Assembly (NCBI GenBank): GCA_021014325.1
Contig: CM037472.1
Location: forward strand, 3,968,001 to 4,032,000
Direction of reading: 5' to 3'
Length of the DNA: 64,000 nt
Source: Plazaster borealis
Taxonomy: Eukaryota > Echinodermata > Asteroidea > Forcipulatida > Labidiasteridae
The notes under the pieces were generated by a model, which saw nothing but the letters and a program-made list of their open reading frames with translations, was not told the origin of the DNA and searched no databases. Shown piece by piece: positions 51,524-62,930 of the stretch. The number at the start of each line of letters is the position of its first letter. Positions within the stretch are counted from its first letter, which is position 1. Position numbers and translations under genes: made by a program.

Positions 51524-52027
51524 TAGATTGGAATGTTTGTATTTTGAAGGCGTGCCGTCTGTAGATGATATCTAACTGTCACAAAGAGCAGATTCCTGAG
51601 TACTTCAAGTGCCTATCATCAGCCCACTGTCTACCCATCACCAATTTAGATGTGAGAGGGTTACACACAAGAGGTATGTAAAATCCCTCTGGGTGTACAT
51701 TACTTTTGTTACATTAACATCAAAAAGTGGGCTGTTTTTGCAGCACTTTACAAACGGCACCCCTACGCCACATGCCACAACATTTTGGGGACATCATGCT
51801 GGCACCAGCCTAACCCAGATGAGTGGTTTTATCCCTACAGATTGATTACAGATTTGAAAAATGTAAACATGTTTTTATTAACAAAACCCCTTATATAATA
51901 ATATAATTCTAAATAAATATTAATAACTCAATAAGCCAACATTATTCCTCCTCAAGACGGTTATTACCTCAAGTTACACCATAAAACTTGGACACCCAGC
52001 AGGGTGGATATGTGCGCATTAGAAGTC

Positions 52028-52068
<41 letters not shown>

Positions 52069-52690
52069 AGAATGAGTCTGCATCATGAGATGATTTGCAG
52101 CTTGCCGAACTTCTCCTGTCTTCCTTGACTAAAAGCAGTCATCAATTTCAGTTTGGATATTCCATTCATGCAAATCAGATCTGATGCAAATTAAGGTAGA
52201 TGTAGGCTACTTTGGCAAGTTTGATTTTAAAGATTGAAATGTCTGAAAAAATCAAGTCATCATTGATGGCTCATTGGATTTCATTGACTCGGGCAAGTTG
52301 ATACCACCAGGGGGAAGGCCAGGCGCAATTTCATGGCTGTGCTTACCGAGAAACTCTGCACTTACATCTCATAGAATTATGTGCTTTACAGGGGGCTTTA
52401 ATAGTAAACGCAGAATTCCGTGGTAAGCAGAGCCATAAAATTGGACCCTGTTCGTTTAACATCACGTTTTTTGTTGTGCTTTAATGTGTTACCTTTGTAC
52501 AATTGTTTTCTTAAATTTTCAAAGCATGGGAAAGCTGATGTCCTACATTCAAGTGTGTACCAAATAATGGAAACATCACAGTCTTCAAGGCATTCTACAC
52601 ATCAAGGAATCATGGATTAACAACCAACCAACTTGATGATTTCATTTCTAAAATTGTAAACATGTAATTAATGATGTATTTATAGGGATT
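51524..52690. other. Intergenic with a (TTA)n microsatellite
   Basis: A run of about 13 TTA/ATT units at 52027-52066 is the only clear feature. Open frames at 51609 and 52420 have no domain. Confidence 0.4.
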
Positions 52691-52774
52691 CAGAGGTTTC
52701 AGTTTGGAGTCAGTCACTGCTCGGATTGGTTCTTCTGAAAGAACCAATCAGACTAACATGTCTTACACTTATCA

Positions 52775-52819
52775 GTCTCCTGATTATTGACTAGAGCAGG
52801 CTAGTCGAAACAATGAGAC
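52775..52819 (+). ncRNA. Degenerate hammerhead-ribozyme-like fold
   Basis: GTCTC (52775-52779) can pair with GAGAC (52815-52819) as stem I. CTGAT then starts the core (52780-52784), followed by TATT. Stem II is GACTAG/CTAGTC (52789-52794 with 52801-52806) with loop AGCAGG, and then comes GAAAC. The order stem I - CUGAUGA - stem II - GAAA - minimal stem III is the arrangement of the small hammerheads in Penelope-like retroelements. Here the core reads CTGATTATT rather than CTGATGA and the cleavage side is AAT, so an inactive relic is most likely. Confidence 0.4.
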
Positions 52820-54734
52820 CAATTAAGAACTCACTCCGCCGCAGTGAAGTTAATAAAGAGAAGTCCCCTCAATCCACTCAGTGAAAGTAGTAGTCCCATC
52901 CGATTTCCTACCTTCCACCCAAGTAGTAGTTAATAAGCAGGACAGTTCTTTTCAGAACTAAGTAGTCTCCCGAATTCCGAAATCTACTCCCCGGCAGTAG
53001 AATAAATAGAAAGACAAGTTCTCAAAGAACAAAATCTACACAGCAAAGTAAATATACACAAGGTGTTATACCGGAAACCGAATATACATCGATACCTCAC
53101 CATGCCCTGCTCAAAACCCATATAATGTAATTAATTATTTCAAACACATGTATCCCTGATTCAAACTTACGTTTACGTAAATGTTCTTGTAAAAAGTAAG
53201 TGCACCATTTGCTAGGCAATTTTTGTCGTTGAGGGAAATAAACTGTTTCTCATTGTGGCTAACTAGAGTTTTTCAAAAGGAAGGTGTAATGGCCTATAAG
53301 ATCTAAGAAAGATAGTGGGGTCGTATTCTGGGACCAGCATGGGGTTGCTCTGCCTTACACACTGTTGATGATATTATTTATCCTAAAAATAAATTACCTG
53401 CAAGGTGCACTTATTTTACTCCACAAACTTAATTTAAAGTATATAAACATAAAATATGTTATTACTTAGTATTCACATTTCTTTGCATTAATTGTTCTGG
53501 ACTTCAGAGGTATTAGATACATGATGGAAAAAATATCATACAAGAAAATGACTGGGGTTTTTTCTTCAAAAACTTACCTTTTTGGTGAAAAAGCATCCTT
53601 CGAAGTTAGGTCTTATTTGTGACTGGCTCTGGCAAACCCTACACTTTGACCCAAGTTTTTGAATAAAAAGTGAGATTTTTGTATTTATCTTGAAAGTAAC
53701 ATTATTCCCAACAACACGGAATTCAACAATTGGTCCTTGGGGTCAGTTGTTGACAAATGCCAAGAAGTTTCAAGCTTTGCTAGATTTCAGGTTGATTTTG
53801 AAAAAAAATGAAAACCATAAATATGCACCGAATTTCTGTAGAAAAAAACCAGACATCCTTTTAGTTTCTGACATGAATACCTAACTTGATGACAATTGTA
53901 CACTTGAGTTGATTGAAATAAGTTATTTGCTATAAAATTCCTTGAACAAAGCATTTTTTTTAGCCTTTTAACAGCAGAATCATTAGTCCTGAAAAATATA
54001 TTATTACAATGTGCAAGAAAAACAATCCATAAAATGGAAAAAAAGTGTAACCAGCACAGAATCTATCACAAAACATTTTACTGTGATTTGGGGTTTCGGG
54101 GTAAACTTGAAAAAGTGCCCAAACTAATGATGAAGTTTCCACAGCTAAGAAGTGTAAGTTATTTATTGAGAATTAAAACTGTAAACAATAATCTTTCCAG
54201 ATAGTGCATACAAGATTTTAAAAGATTTAAGTTGTTCTGTTTTCCAGGCTAGTTCAATTTCATTAAAATTATCGTTTATTGTGCTGATAATTGAAAATTA
54301 GATTGTTTTCATTATATTATATTATTTGGAGTTGGAGTTGTCAAATAAAATGATTCTATAAAAGTAGCAAGAAATCTCTCTCTTCTCATTCCCTTCCTTT
54401 GTGCTATTTCTGTACATGTAATGTGTTATGGTTACAAGTATTAAAAGCAAGACAGAGCATGTTTAAAATGCAAACAAAAATGATTTTTATTTTATTAAAA
54501 AAACCTTTTGGTTAGAACCTAACAAAGTCATTTGATCCTAATAAACACCAAAATCTAAGTGACGAAATCCAACCTTGCGTAAAACAAGTAGTTTGGTCCC
54601 ATTCAGTGATGTAATCCAACAAAATTGCCGCAGCAAAATAGGTCTAAATATCCTCTCAGTCCTTTACCCAAAAAGTGCAAAATTAATGATATTTAAATCC
54701 CTTCAGCATAATTTGAAAATATAACTCATTCAAC
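52820..54734. other. Intergenic; possible retroelement remnant at its left end
   Basis: The roughly 280 bp after the hammerhead-like fold (to about 53100) are purine-rich with repeated AAGTAGTAGT and GTTCTTTTCAGAAC words, as in a retroelement terminal region. Beyond 53100 nothing is recognised. Confidence 0.3.
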
Positions 54735-55625
54735 CCCTACCCTAACCCTAACCCCAACCTCAACAACCTAGTCATACCTTTAACCTTAACCCTAACTCTA
54801 AACACCCAGTCATACCTTCAAACCCAACCACCCAGTCATACCTTCAATTCAAATAATGATACCATACATACAAATTTGTGTTTAAACTAATGCAACCCCT
54901 CCAATACAATAAAGTAACTTGCTACAAATTAAATTTCCTGTGAAATGCACCACACCTTTAAGACAAAAAGACCATACCTTCAAATTATATTTAATAAAAA
55001 CCACTTTAATATAAAAAGTTCCATACCTTTAACTTTTAATACAAAATTACCATCCTTTAAATATATTTTGCTTGGCAGGTTCATCTCTTAATTACAAAAG
55101 TAATACATGAACGCCTTTAAATAAATGCCATAATTAAATATTTGTACTATCACCTTAAATCAAATTTAACCTTAAACACCCATGCCTTCAACTCCAACCC
55201 CACCCCAACCCTAACCACCTAGTCATACCTTTAATCCTAACCGTAAACACCCAGCCATACCTTCAAACCTAACCACTCAGTCATACTATACCTTCAATTC
55301 AAATAATATCCTACATACAAATTTTAATTCTGAAATACTGCAGCCCTCCAAAACTCTGAAGTAATTAATAGCATATAAATTCAAACTTCCTTGTGAATTG
55401 TACCACGACTTTGAGACCAAAAAGACCTTACCTTTAAATTAGATCAAAACATAAATGCACTTCAATATAAAAAGTTCCATACCTTTAACTTTTAATACAA
55501 AATTACCACCCTTTAAATATATTTTGCTTGGCAGGTTCATCCCTTAATTACAAAACGTAATACATGAACGCCTTTAAATGCCATAATAAAATATTTGTAC
55601 TGTCACTTTAAATCAAATCCATCCG
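54735..55625 (+). repeat. Direct tandem duplication, ~456-bp unit
   Basis: The two copies (about 54735-55170 and 55200-55625) share ACCTAGTCATACCTTTAA, ATACCTTCAATTCAAATAAT, ATAAAAAGTTCCATACCTTT (at 55011 and 55467) and TATTTTGCTTGGCAGGTTCA. CCCTAA-like words occur at the start of each copy but drift in sequence, so it is not a telomere tract. Confidence 0.8.
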
Positions 55626-55854
55626 ACAAGGATGTCCCATGAACCTCTATGCACCTAAACCAACTACAGTCTACTCAGCATTCACCCTCCCAACTTGGCC
55701 CAGTCCAATCCTGATGTCCAATCCTGATGTCCACCCTACCCTCAACCCCCACCATGATGACTACACCAGTCTATCTCCACCACCCTCAATTATAGCCTGC
55801 AGCCCAACCCCTGCAACAATAGCCCCATCTCATCACAACTACCAGACCATTCCT

Positions 55855-57250
55855 CAACCCTCACACCAAGCCTTTAGCCCAACAGTCCTCATTTCAACCA
55901 GTCCAGCCCATCACTCCAACCAGCCCATCAACCCTACCATCACCCCAAGCCTTCATCCCAACCAGCCCATCAACCCCACCATCCCAATCAGCCAAGCCCA
56001 TCAACCCTACTATCACTCCAAGCCCTCATCCCAACCAGCCCATTACCCTACCATCACCCCAATCCTTCATCCCAACCAGCCCATCAACCCCACCATCCCC
56101 CAAGTCTTTATCCCAATCAGCCAAGCCCATCAACCCTACTATCACCCCAAGCCCTCATCCCAACCAGCCCATTACCCTACCATCACCCCAATCCTTCATC
56201 CCAACCAGTCCAGTCCAAACCCTCATCCTAACCAGTCCAGCCCATCACTCCAACCATCACCCCAAGCCAACATCCGAACCAGCCCAGCCCATCACACCTA
56301 CCCAGCCCCTAAAATCCTAACCAGTCCAGCCCATCACTCATACCATCACCCCAAGCCCTCATCCCCACCAGCCCAGCCCATCACACCTACCCTTACCCCA
56401 AGCCCTCATCCCAACCAGTCCCGTCCATCACTCCAACCAACACCCAAGCCCTCATCCTAACCAGTCCAGCCCATCACTCATACCATCACCCCAAGCCCTC
56501 ATCCTAACCAGTCCAGCCCATCACTCATACCATCACCCCAAGCCCTCATCCTAACCAGCCCAGCCCATCACACCTACCCTAACCCCAAGCCCTCATCCCA
56601 ACCAGTCCAGTCCATCACTCCAACCAACACCCAAGCCCTCATCCTAACCAACCATCACTCATACCATCACCCCAAGCCCTCATCCGAACCAACCATGCCC
56701 ATCACTCCAACTATCACCTCAAGCCGCAACCCCAACCCTAAACCCAACCAGTCCAGCCCATCAGCCCATCAGCATCCTCCCAGCCCATCACCCCAAGCCC
56801 TGATCCTAACCAGTCCAGCCCATCACTCCAACCATCAACCCAAGCCCTCATCCCAACCAGTCCAGTCATCACTCATACCATCACCCCAAGCCCTCATCCC
56901 AACCAGTCCAGTCCATCACTCATACCACCACCCCAAGCCCTCATCCCAACCAGCCCAGCCCATCACTCATACCATCACCCCAAGCCCTCATCCCAACCAG
57001 TCCAGCCCATCACAAATACCATCACCCCAAGCCCTCATACCATCACCCCTGAGCCCTCATCCTAACCATAACCCCAAGCCACCACCTCAAGCCCTCACTC
57101 CAGGCTGACTGACTAACTGCCCATCAGCAACCTCCCAGCCCATCACCCCAAGCCCACATCCTAACCAGCCTAGCTGCCCAGCATCCATCCAGCCCATCAC
57201 CCCAAGCCCAGCCAGCCCAGCCCACTGGCTGACTGACTGCCCAGCAACCT
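55855..57250 (+). repeat. C-rich minisatellite, ~33-36-bp units
   Basis: Several dozen imperfect units of a CCCATCACCCCAAGCCCTCATCCCAACCAGTCCAG-type repeat; the plus strand has almost no G. Long frames read Pro/Ser/His/Gln-rich repeats (55639-56460, 56695-57108), but the frame shifts from unit to unit and there is no splice or start context. I regard these as by-products rather than protein genes. The preceding duplication feeds directly into it. Confidence 0.85.
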
Positions 57251-57429
57251 CCCTGGCCCCTCAGCACTTAGAAATTTTACTCCCCAAGCCAAGCTCTAAG
57301 GCCCTTGGTCAGCCCTCAGATCAGCCAAAAATCCAAGGGTATAGCCAGGGGGAAACAATTTTTGAATTTTTTTCAAAGTCAGGCCATTCTAATATTCATC
57401 AGGTCAAAAACCGTTAAATTTTTAAGAAA

Positions 57430-57625
57430 GCTCAGTAGCAGAGTGGTAAGAGATAGAGGCTACAGAGCTAAAGGTACCAGGTTCAAGCCCTACCCATTTT
57501 TACAAAAAATTAAAAAATAGTTCTTTTTTACTGGTAAAAAAGGGACCTGCCAGGATTTGAACCCCCGAGCTCACAGCTCCAGAATTCCGGGAGCTGTGAG
57601 CTAGCCCGCTGGGCCACATGGCCGC
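57430..57625. mobile_element. Two tRNA-like heads in opposite orientation
   Basis: At about 57430-57492 (+): GCTCAGTAGCAGAGTGGTAA (A-box-like) ... GGTTCAAGCCC (B-box). At 57541-57625 (-): GGCCCAGCGGGCTAGCTC ... GGGGGTTCAAATCCTGGCAG, with a 14-bp hairpin AGCTCACAGCTCC/GGGAGCTGTGAGCT in between. Acceptor arms do not pair convincingly, so SINE heads or tRNA pseudogenes are more likely than working tRNAs. Confidence 0.5.
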
Positions 57626-58149
57626 TTGAAAAAAATTGCTCGGACGTTATATATAAACCTTAGAATGGATAGGTCAAATAAAAAAAAAATAATGAGACAC
57701 TCCTATGACCTTTGACCTTTGTATGAGGTAGGAGAGGGGAAAGAAAATGAAGAAATGTTTGTTGGTGTCCGTTTAAAAATAGTTTATTTTTACCATTATA
57801 AAAAGAGGAAAAATAAAACAATTACACATATTATTTATACCAAATGCGTTTTGCAAGTTAACGTAAAGACTATAAACCTTAAAGTAGTTTAACATCAGAA
57901 AGTAACAAAATAAATAAATAATACAAAATATTTAACAGAGTAATAAACCATATGTTCATGACATCATTTGAGTAGAGCGCCCTCAACTAGAGGTCAAAAT
58001 AAGGATGCTCATTGGCCCATACATGTGCGTTAAATTGCATAACAAGAGTTACTTGTCTTCCTTATCAAAAGTATCAAGTTTTTTAAGCAAAATACACCAT
58101 TTCTACTTCATAATGTTGTTATTGTACAAAAACACTCAATATTCCCTAT
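57626..58149. other. Intergenic, no feature seen
   Basis: AT-rich DNA between the tRNA-like pieces and the DIRS element. Confidence 0.35.
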
Positions 58150-58189
58150 AAATCCCCCCACAGTAGTGTGGATGTGGTCTATGAACAAA

Positions 58190-58280
58190 TACTTACCGGT
58201 ACAGGCGAATTACTATTTTGCATATTCCCTATGCCGCCGGGCAATATTGCTAAGACTTACATACAATAGCGCCCTCCACC
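58190..58280 (+). repeat. DIRS left inverted terminal repeat
   Basis: TACTTACCGGTACAGGCGAA, TTGCATATTCCCTATGCC and ACATACAATAGCGCCCTCCA match the reverse complement of 62931-63023 with a few substitutions and small indels. Confidence 0.9.
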
Positions 58281-58419
58281 GTCTTACCCACAGTGCCCCG
58301 CGGCATGCATACCACGAAGGCATCCACTTTTCTATGAGCCCTACCAGATGTAAGCACCCAAGAACCGAGTATGTGGGGAAGGATGGAGGGATATTGGTAT
58401 TCGTTTGAAGACCCCATCC

Positions 58420-58488
58420 AGACTATTGTGGGGGGAGTCTACTTCCCTCTGCTTACCGGTAGAGTCGAATTACTAATTTGCATAGACT
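58420..58488 (+). repeat. DIRS internal complementary region
   Basis: 58451-58482 repeats the terminal sequence (CTTACCGGTAGAGTCGAATT...ACTAATTTGCATA). Just before it, ACTATTGTGGGGGGAGT (about 58421-58437) is complementary to the ATCCCCCCACAGTAGT outside the left ITR. An internal copy joining the complements of both ends is the template for the circular intermediate in the DIRS-1 replication model. Confidence 0.8.
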
Positions 58489-58599
58489 CGCACCGAGAAT
58501 AAGGGAAACTCACCTACTAGTGTGACCCTTAGCAAGGTGGAGCTTGTCGTGGCTTTGCAGCTCGGCTGGCTGCCTGCAACACTGCTCGACCCGCTCTCC

Positions 58600-59610
58600 C
58601 ATCTACCTGCAGAAAATCCTTCAGGTAGCAGTCGGAGAACGTGGAAGGGTTCATCCAGGAAGCCGCCCTCATGAGTATCACTCATGGGGACACCCTCAAA
58701 GAAAGCCCATGAGGAAGACACCCCCCGCAACTCGTGGGCATGAACCGGACCATTGGCCGCAGGCCACCCACCCGGCACCGAACGGATAGCCGTGACGATC
58801 CAACGAGCGATAGTATCGCAGGACGTCGGTCGGAATGGCAGAACCGTGGACATGAACAGCTGATCGTGACTGGTTCGGATCGACTTTGTTCGGTCGACGT
58901 ACCACTTTAATGCCCGCACAGGGCACCAAAGTTTGTCGGCCGCAACCGCTGAAAAGGTTTTAAGGTTGGGGACAAAGATGTCTGGGGGTTCAAAAGAATT
59001 GCATCGATTCTTAGCCAGGAACCCCGCAGTAGGTATTAGGCGGACTACCTGGGTTCCCACCGGATGTGTCCTGCCGACGCTGTAAGGGAGTGGAGGTCGC
59101 TACGTCGGCGAGACATAGCAACTGCCACCAAGAATGCCACTTTGACAGACAAGTGCAGCAATGTGGCTCTGCTAAGCGGTTCGCAGGGGGGTTTGGTCAG
59201 AGCTGATAGTACGCTAAAGAAGTCCCAGGACGAGACCAGCTTGGGCACAGGGGGACAGGTAACAAACATCCCCCTAGTCAGTTGCCGGATCGCACGGTTA
59301 TCGGAAACCGTTGATCCATCGGCAAACCCTGTGTGAACCGCTGCGATGGCCGACCGGTAGTTCTTCACCGTGGCCGTCGCCCGCCCACTGTCAAAAAGGT
59401 ACAGGAGAATATCCCCCACCTCCTCTACAGACGTATTGGCGGATGTACAGATCGCCGTCTACACCATTTAAAGAAATGGCGTAGTCGGCAATCGTATACT
59501 CTCTGAGTGGAGGCCCTCCGGGATAGGGCGGCGACCTCCTCATCAGCCCGTCTCGACAGGCCCGCTGCACTGAGAAATCTCGTGACAGCACCCAGCACGT
59601 CAGGTGTTGG
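58600..59610 (-). pseudogene. DIRS tyrosine recombinase, broken
   Basis: The N-terminal core-binding region begins near 59607 (DVLGAVTRFLSAAGLSRRAD) and includes RASTQRVYDCRLRHFFKW. After a frame change it continues in 59419-59045 with VKNYRSAIAAVHTGF and the first catalytic arginine region AVAMSRRRSDLHSL. After another change the 59060-58473 frame carries LWCPVRALKWYVDRT and the HELR box (His codon 58734-58736) followed by SSSWAFFEGV. The C-terminal segment with the expected nucleophilic tyrosine (codon 58625-58627) is in a different frame; the break lies at about 58678-58684 and looks like a 2-base loss. All three catalytic elements are therefore recognisable but not in one frame. Confidence 0.85.
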
Positions 59611-59679
59611 TCCCCCTGGAGCCGGATGAATCACTCCGGATCCGGGCTGGTATAGGAGGTCCAGTCGTTGTGGGAGGAC

Positions 59680-60850
59680 CACCGGCCTGTGCACCAGGAG
59701 CCTGACCAGCCGAGGGAACCAGAGCTGTCCTGGCCAGAATGGGTGATCAGGAGAACCCTGCACTGATCCTGCTTGATCTTGGTCAGCACCTGTGGAATGA
59801 GGGAGATGGGCAGAGCATGGCCAGAGCATCGATCTGCCAAGCCTCGGGGTCGGGACCCCTCGCACAGTAGATCGGTAGCTGATTGTTTGCCCGAGAGGCA
59901 AACAAGTCCACGTTGGGCCAGTCGATCAACTGAAGGAGCGACTGGGCAACCCGGGGGCGGAGGGACCACTCTGTCGGGACAATTCAACCCCGGAACAGGG
60001 CATCGGCCGTAACATTCTCCTTTCCTGGGATGTAGACCGCTGACAGAGTGGTCCCCTGCTGTATGCACCTGTGGAGTAGATTCCAAGCCAGTGAGCACAG
60101 CCGAGCCGACCGGGTGCCCCCCTGGTGGTTAATATACGCCACGACCGTAGCGTTTATTGGAACGCACCAGGATGGCTTGCCCCGTTATTTGCACCGGAAG
60201 TGCTGGAGGGCATTGCGGACCGCCAGCATTTCCAGGACGTTGATGTGGGTTGAAAGGTGCTCCGGGCCCCACACCCCTGCTATCTGGCGAGGGTGAAGGG
60301 TCGCCCCCCAGCCGTACAGAGACGCATCAGTGACAATGGTCACTGACGGCCGGGGCGGCCGGAACACCAGACCCTGCGTGAGGTTGGTTTCTACCATCCA
60401 CCAGCGCAGTTGGGGGGTCAGCCAAGGCGTAGTAGGCACCGGGAGGTAGATCGAATGTCGGCTGGGCCGGTAACAGGAGAGGAGATGAAGCTGAATAGGC
60501 CTCATCCTCAGTCTGCAAAAATCAAACAAATCCACCATGCTGGCCATAAGGCCCAGTAATCTGAGCCAGGCCAGCGCCGGTGCCATCGTTTCCGGTAGGA
60601 AAAGGGCCACGCATTGACCCAAGTTCAACATGCGGTACACCGACGGGGGGGCCAGCCCATTTTGAAGGTCCAGAGCCGCATCGAGGATGAATACCCGCAG
60701 CGAGGTGGACAGGCCGAAGGGGAGGATCACAAATTCGTGTAGCGTCCCGCTGTAGTGGAAACGCAAGAATTTGTGGTGCTCGGCCCTGACGGGTACATGT
60801 TAGTATGCGTCCCGAAGGTCCAAGCTTGCCCCCACGATGTGCGCATGCCA
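59680..60850 (-). pseudogene. DIRS reverse transcriptase / RNase H, broken and deleted
   Basis: RT motif A is visible at about 60785-60830 as SLDLRDAY, then a stop and HVPV. The 60766-60185 frame continues with RFHYSGTLHEFVILPFGLST. It then jumps to a downstream thumb-like region without any YxDD box, so the palm core is deleted. RNase H follows: TDASLYGWGA (first Asp codon near 60331), VLEMLAVRNALQHF, then past an in-frame TAA and a frame change AYINHQGGTRSARLCSLAWN and YIPGKENVTADAL. Next comes the DIRS-typical connector with NVDLFASRANNQLPIYCAR (about 59860-59930), leading into the recombinase. Confidence 0.85.
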
Positions 60851-61630
60851 AAGCGTGACACCTCCTCCATCTTCCTGACCACCTCCTTCATCTTCCCTCG
60901 GGCTTTGTCTGCAAAGGGAAGCTTGGAAGAAGCTGACCACCTATCGATGGCAAGTTTATCTATTGCCAAGTCCGACAGAACTTGGGTTGAAAAATATTTA
61001 TCAAAGTCCTCCGAGGGGAATCGGTAATAGGTCTCCGCCCGCTTGGGGTAAGCATTCCAAGTGGTCGCCGACATAATGCCATCGATGCGGTCACTGCAGA
61101 CACGATTGAGTGGCATAGTTGGGAATTTAGATTTGCCCCTCGGGGTCGGGCCTGTCCTCCGTTTGAATGATTGGTGTTCAGCGGGAGGGTCCTCAGATTT
61201 ATCAGCGGGAAGGCCGAGCACCCGAGTCATGTCCCGCTGGACAAGGCGCAGTTCAGTTTTGGCAATTGAAAGCCGCTGAAAGCTAGTGGCTAACTCGTCC
61301 TCTTCAGGGGACGAGTCGCCGGGCTCGAGTAGGCTAGAGCCCCTCGGCGAAGACGTGTCACCCAACGGCAGAGCTGTGTCCACTCCACAGTGGTCCGGCC
61401 CCAATCCTGGATCGGACAGAAGGGACCCTGAAGGGTGCAGGCTAATCCCGGCCTGGTGGGCCAAAGCTCCGATCCTCACGCCGGCCGGCAATCGAGGCCG
61501 CGAGAGTCTAAAAGGCTGCCATGAAATCCCCTCGGGACAACGGCTCGCTACCCCGGTGACGCTTGGTGTTGTGGGAGCCAGACGAAGACTCGTCAGAGCT
61601 CGACGAGGAATGTCGGGCGTGACGGCCTTT
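60850..61630 (-). pseudogene. DIRS gag-like ORF, C-terminal part
   Basis: Minus-strand sequence after the nested LINE continues with RHSSSSSDESSSGSHNTKRH, a stop, then an open frame from 61491 containing SPEEDELATSFQRLSIAKTE and FPTMPLNRVCSDRIDGIMSA, then TWNAYPKRAETYYRFPSEDF. The acidic/serine-rich start and the helical block resemble DIRS ORF1. It runs directly into RT remnants in another frame near 60830. Confidence 0.7.
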
Positions 61631-61636
61631 TTTGTT

Positions 61637-62222
61637 CTTAATAATAATTATAATTAATAATAATTTATTGAATGTATATTACGCTCTCTCCAGGACCAGC
61701 CTGTTCAAAGGCGCATAACAATACAAATTTCAGTAAGAAAATTAAACAAGAAAAGTATTTTTATAAACAAAAACACACCTTAAAAATAAGCTTAGTAGAA
61801 ATAAAGATAAAAGACCTAAACAATACTTTTAAAAAGATACAAGCACACAAGCAATAGCAATTTAAAAGTACACAATAAAATACAAACCATGCTAAACAAA
61901 TTCCAAATGCTTTCCTAAACAGGAATGTTTTAAGATGTGATTTAAAAAGACTTTGTGATGGCAAATTACGAATATCAGTTGGCAAATTATTCCATAAATT
62001 TGGTGCCGCTGAATAAAAAGCACGGTTTCCTAATGTAGCCAGCGTTTTGCCCTTTGGATATTCTAAAAAGACTTCACCTGTTGACCTGAGGTTGTGATAA
62101 CGTTGACTTTTTACAGTAATTAGTTCACTCAAGTAAGTAGGAGCAAGGTCATTTAAAAACCATGAGTAAAATCTTGAATTCGATCCTAAATTTAACAGGA
62201 AGCCAGTGTCAGCTGCTAAGAA
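61637..62222 (-). mobile_element. LINE 3' fragment (CR1/L2-like) nested in DIRS gag (copy 2)
   Basis: The minus strand reads RFYSWFLNDLAPTYLSELIT, then KSQRYHNLRSTGEVFLEYPK, then FYSAAPNLWNNLPTDIRNLP and FKSHLKTFLFRKAF. This C-terminal tail pattern (R-LRS, AAP-x-LWN-x-LP-xx-IR, FK-xx-LKT-x-LF) is typical of CR1/L2-clade non-LTR polyproteins. The 3' end has a TTATTATTAATTATAATTAT tail. It is 5'-truncated and sits in the same orientation as the DIRS element, fused in frame to gag by chance. No clear target-site duplication was found. Confidence 0.85.
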
Positions 62223-62828
62223 TTGGAGTTCTGCCTCTTGTGCGAAGAACGGCCCGGTCAATTCCGAGGCTATCTCGGAGGATACCTGGGTGATGGGGAC
62301 GCCCGAGCAACGGGTGAAACCCGAAGACGAAGGCGGGCCTTGCGTGCGGGGTTTGCCGTGGGACTCCCAGCTACCCGACTCCGTGTCACCAATCCTCCTA
62401 CCCATCGCAAGTGCCCCGCAGCCTATGGCGTGGGCGGGTGCCGACCGGTTGAGGCGGCCCTCCAAAAGACCATCAGCAACCATCGTGGGGGAACCCACGA
62501 GTCCGGTGAGGGTCAGGTAAGCTGAGCCGTGTGGAGGGGGGATGCCCTCCGGCTGCAGCGATCCCGAGGCCCAGTCGAGGGCGGACATGGTGAACTCCGG
62601 ATAGGAGCCACCGCTAGCCCTTCCTCTCTTGGTTATCGCCCCAGCACTGGCTGATTTCTTTGCCTTGCCGGGGCGTTTTAACCTTCGATTTGGTAGACCC
62701 ACGCACACTGACCGAAGATGGGGAACGGGAAGTCTCCCCTCTCTGGTCGGCGGGTCCGCCAGCCGGTGCAGCCGACTGAGGCTGCGGGGGCCGGCTGAAG
62801 GGCTACGAGCTCGGCGACAGATCGTCAC
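62223..62828 (-). pseudogene. DIRS gag-like ORF, N-terminal part
   Basis: The minus-strand frame from ATG 62828 is basic and Pro/Arg/Ser-rich (RRARSPSAGPRSLSRLHRLA), passes through RLKRPGKAKKSASAGAITKR, and ends GPFFAQEAELQF where the LINE begins. Position next to the element's 5' end and high GC support gag-like ORF1 identity. Sequence alone gives no domain. Confidence 0.55.
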
Positions 62829-62930
62829 CGGTGCTGCCCTCCAAGAGCTCGGACTGTCCCGGGGGAACGGATGTACCCCCAGATCTGACAGTCGGAGCCC
62901 TCCCCAACTTCCGTGAATTACTCATAATTT

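Noticed and set aside
54724..54800. CCCTAA-like words as a telomere remnant
   Set aside because: Only a couple of exact units; the rest drift into AACCCYAAC variants repeated in the neighbouring duplication, so ordinary tandem repeat evolution explains them.
55639..57108. Long proline/serine/histidine-rich open frames
   Set aside because: They arise from a drifting C-rich minisatellite lacking G and stops; the frame changes between units and there is no start or splice context.
57541..57625. Functional tRNA gene on the minus strand
   Set aside because: B box is good, but the middle is a 14-bp hairpin with no normal anticodon arm and the acceptor stem does not close.
59773..62916. Many plus-strand open frames in the right-hand GC-rich region
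   Set aside because: They are antisense shadows of the DIRS gag/RT/recombinase frames on the minus strand.
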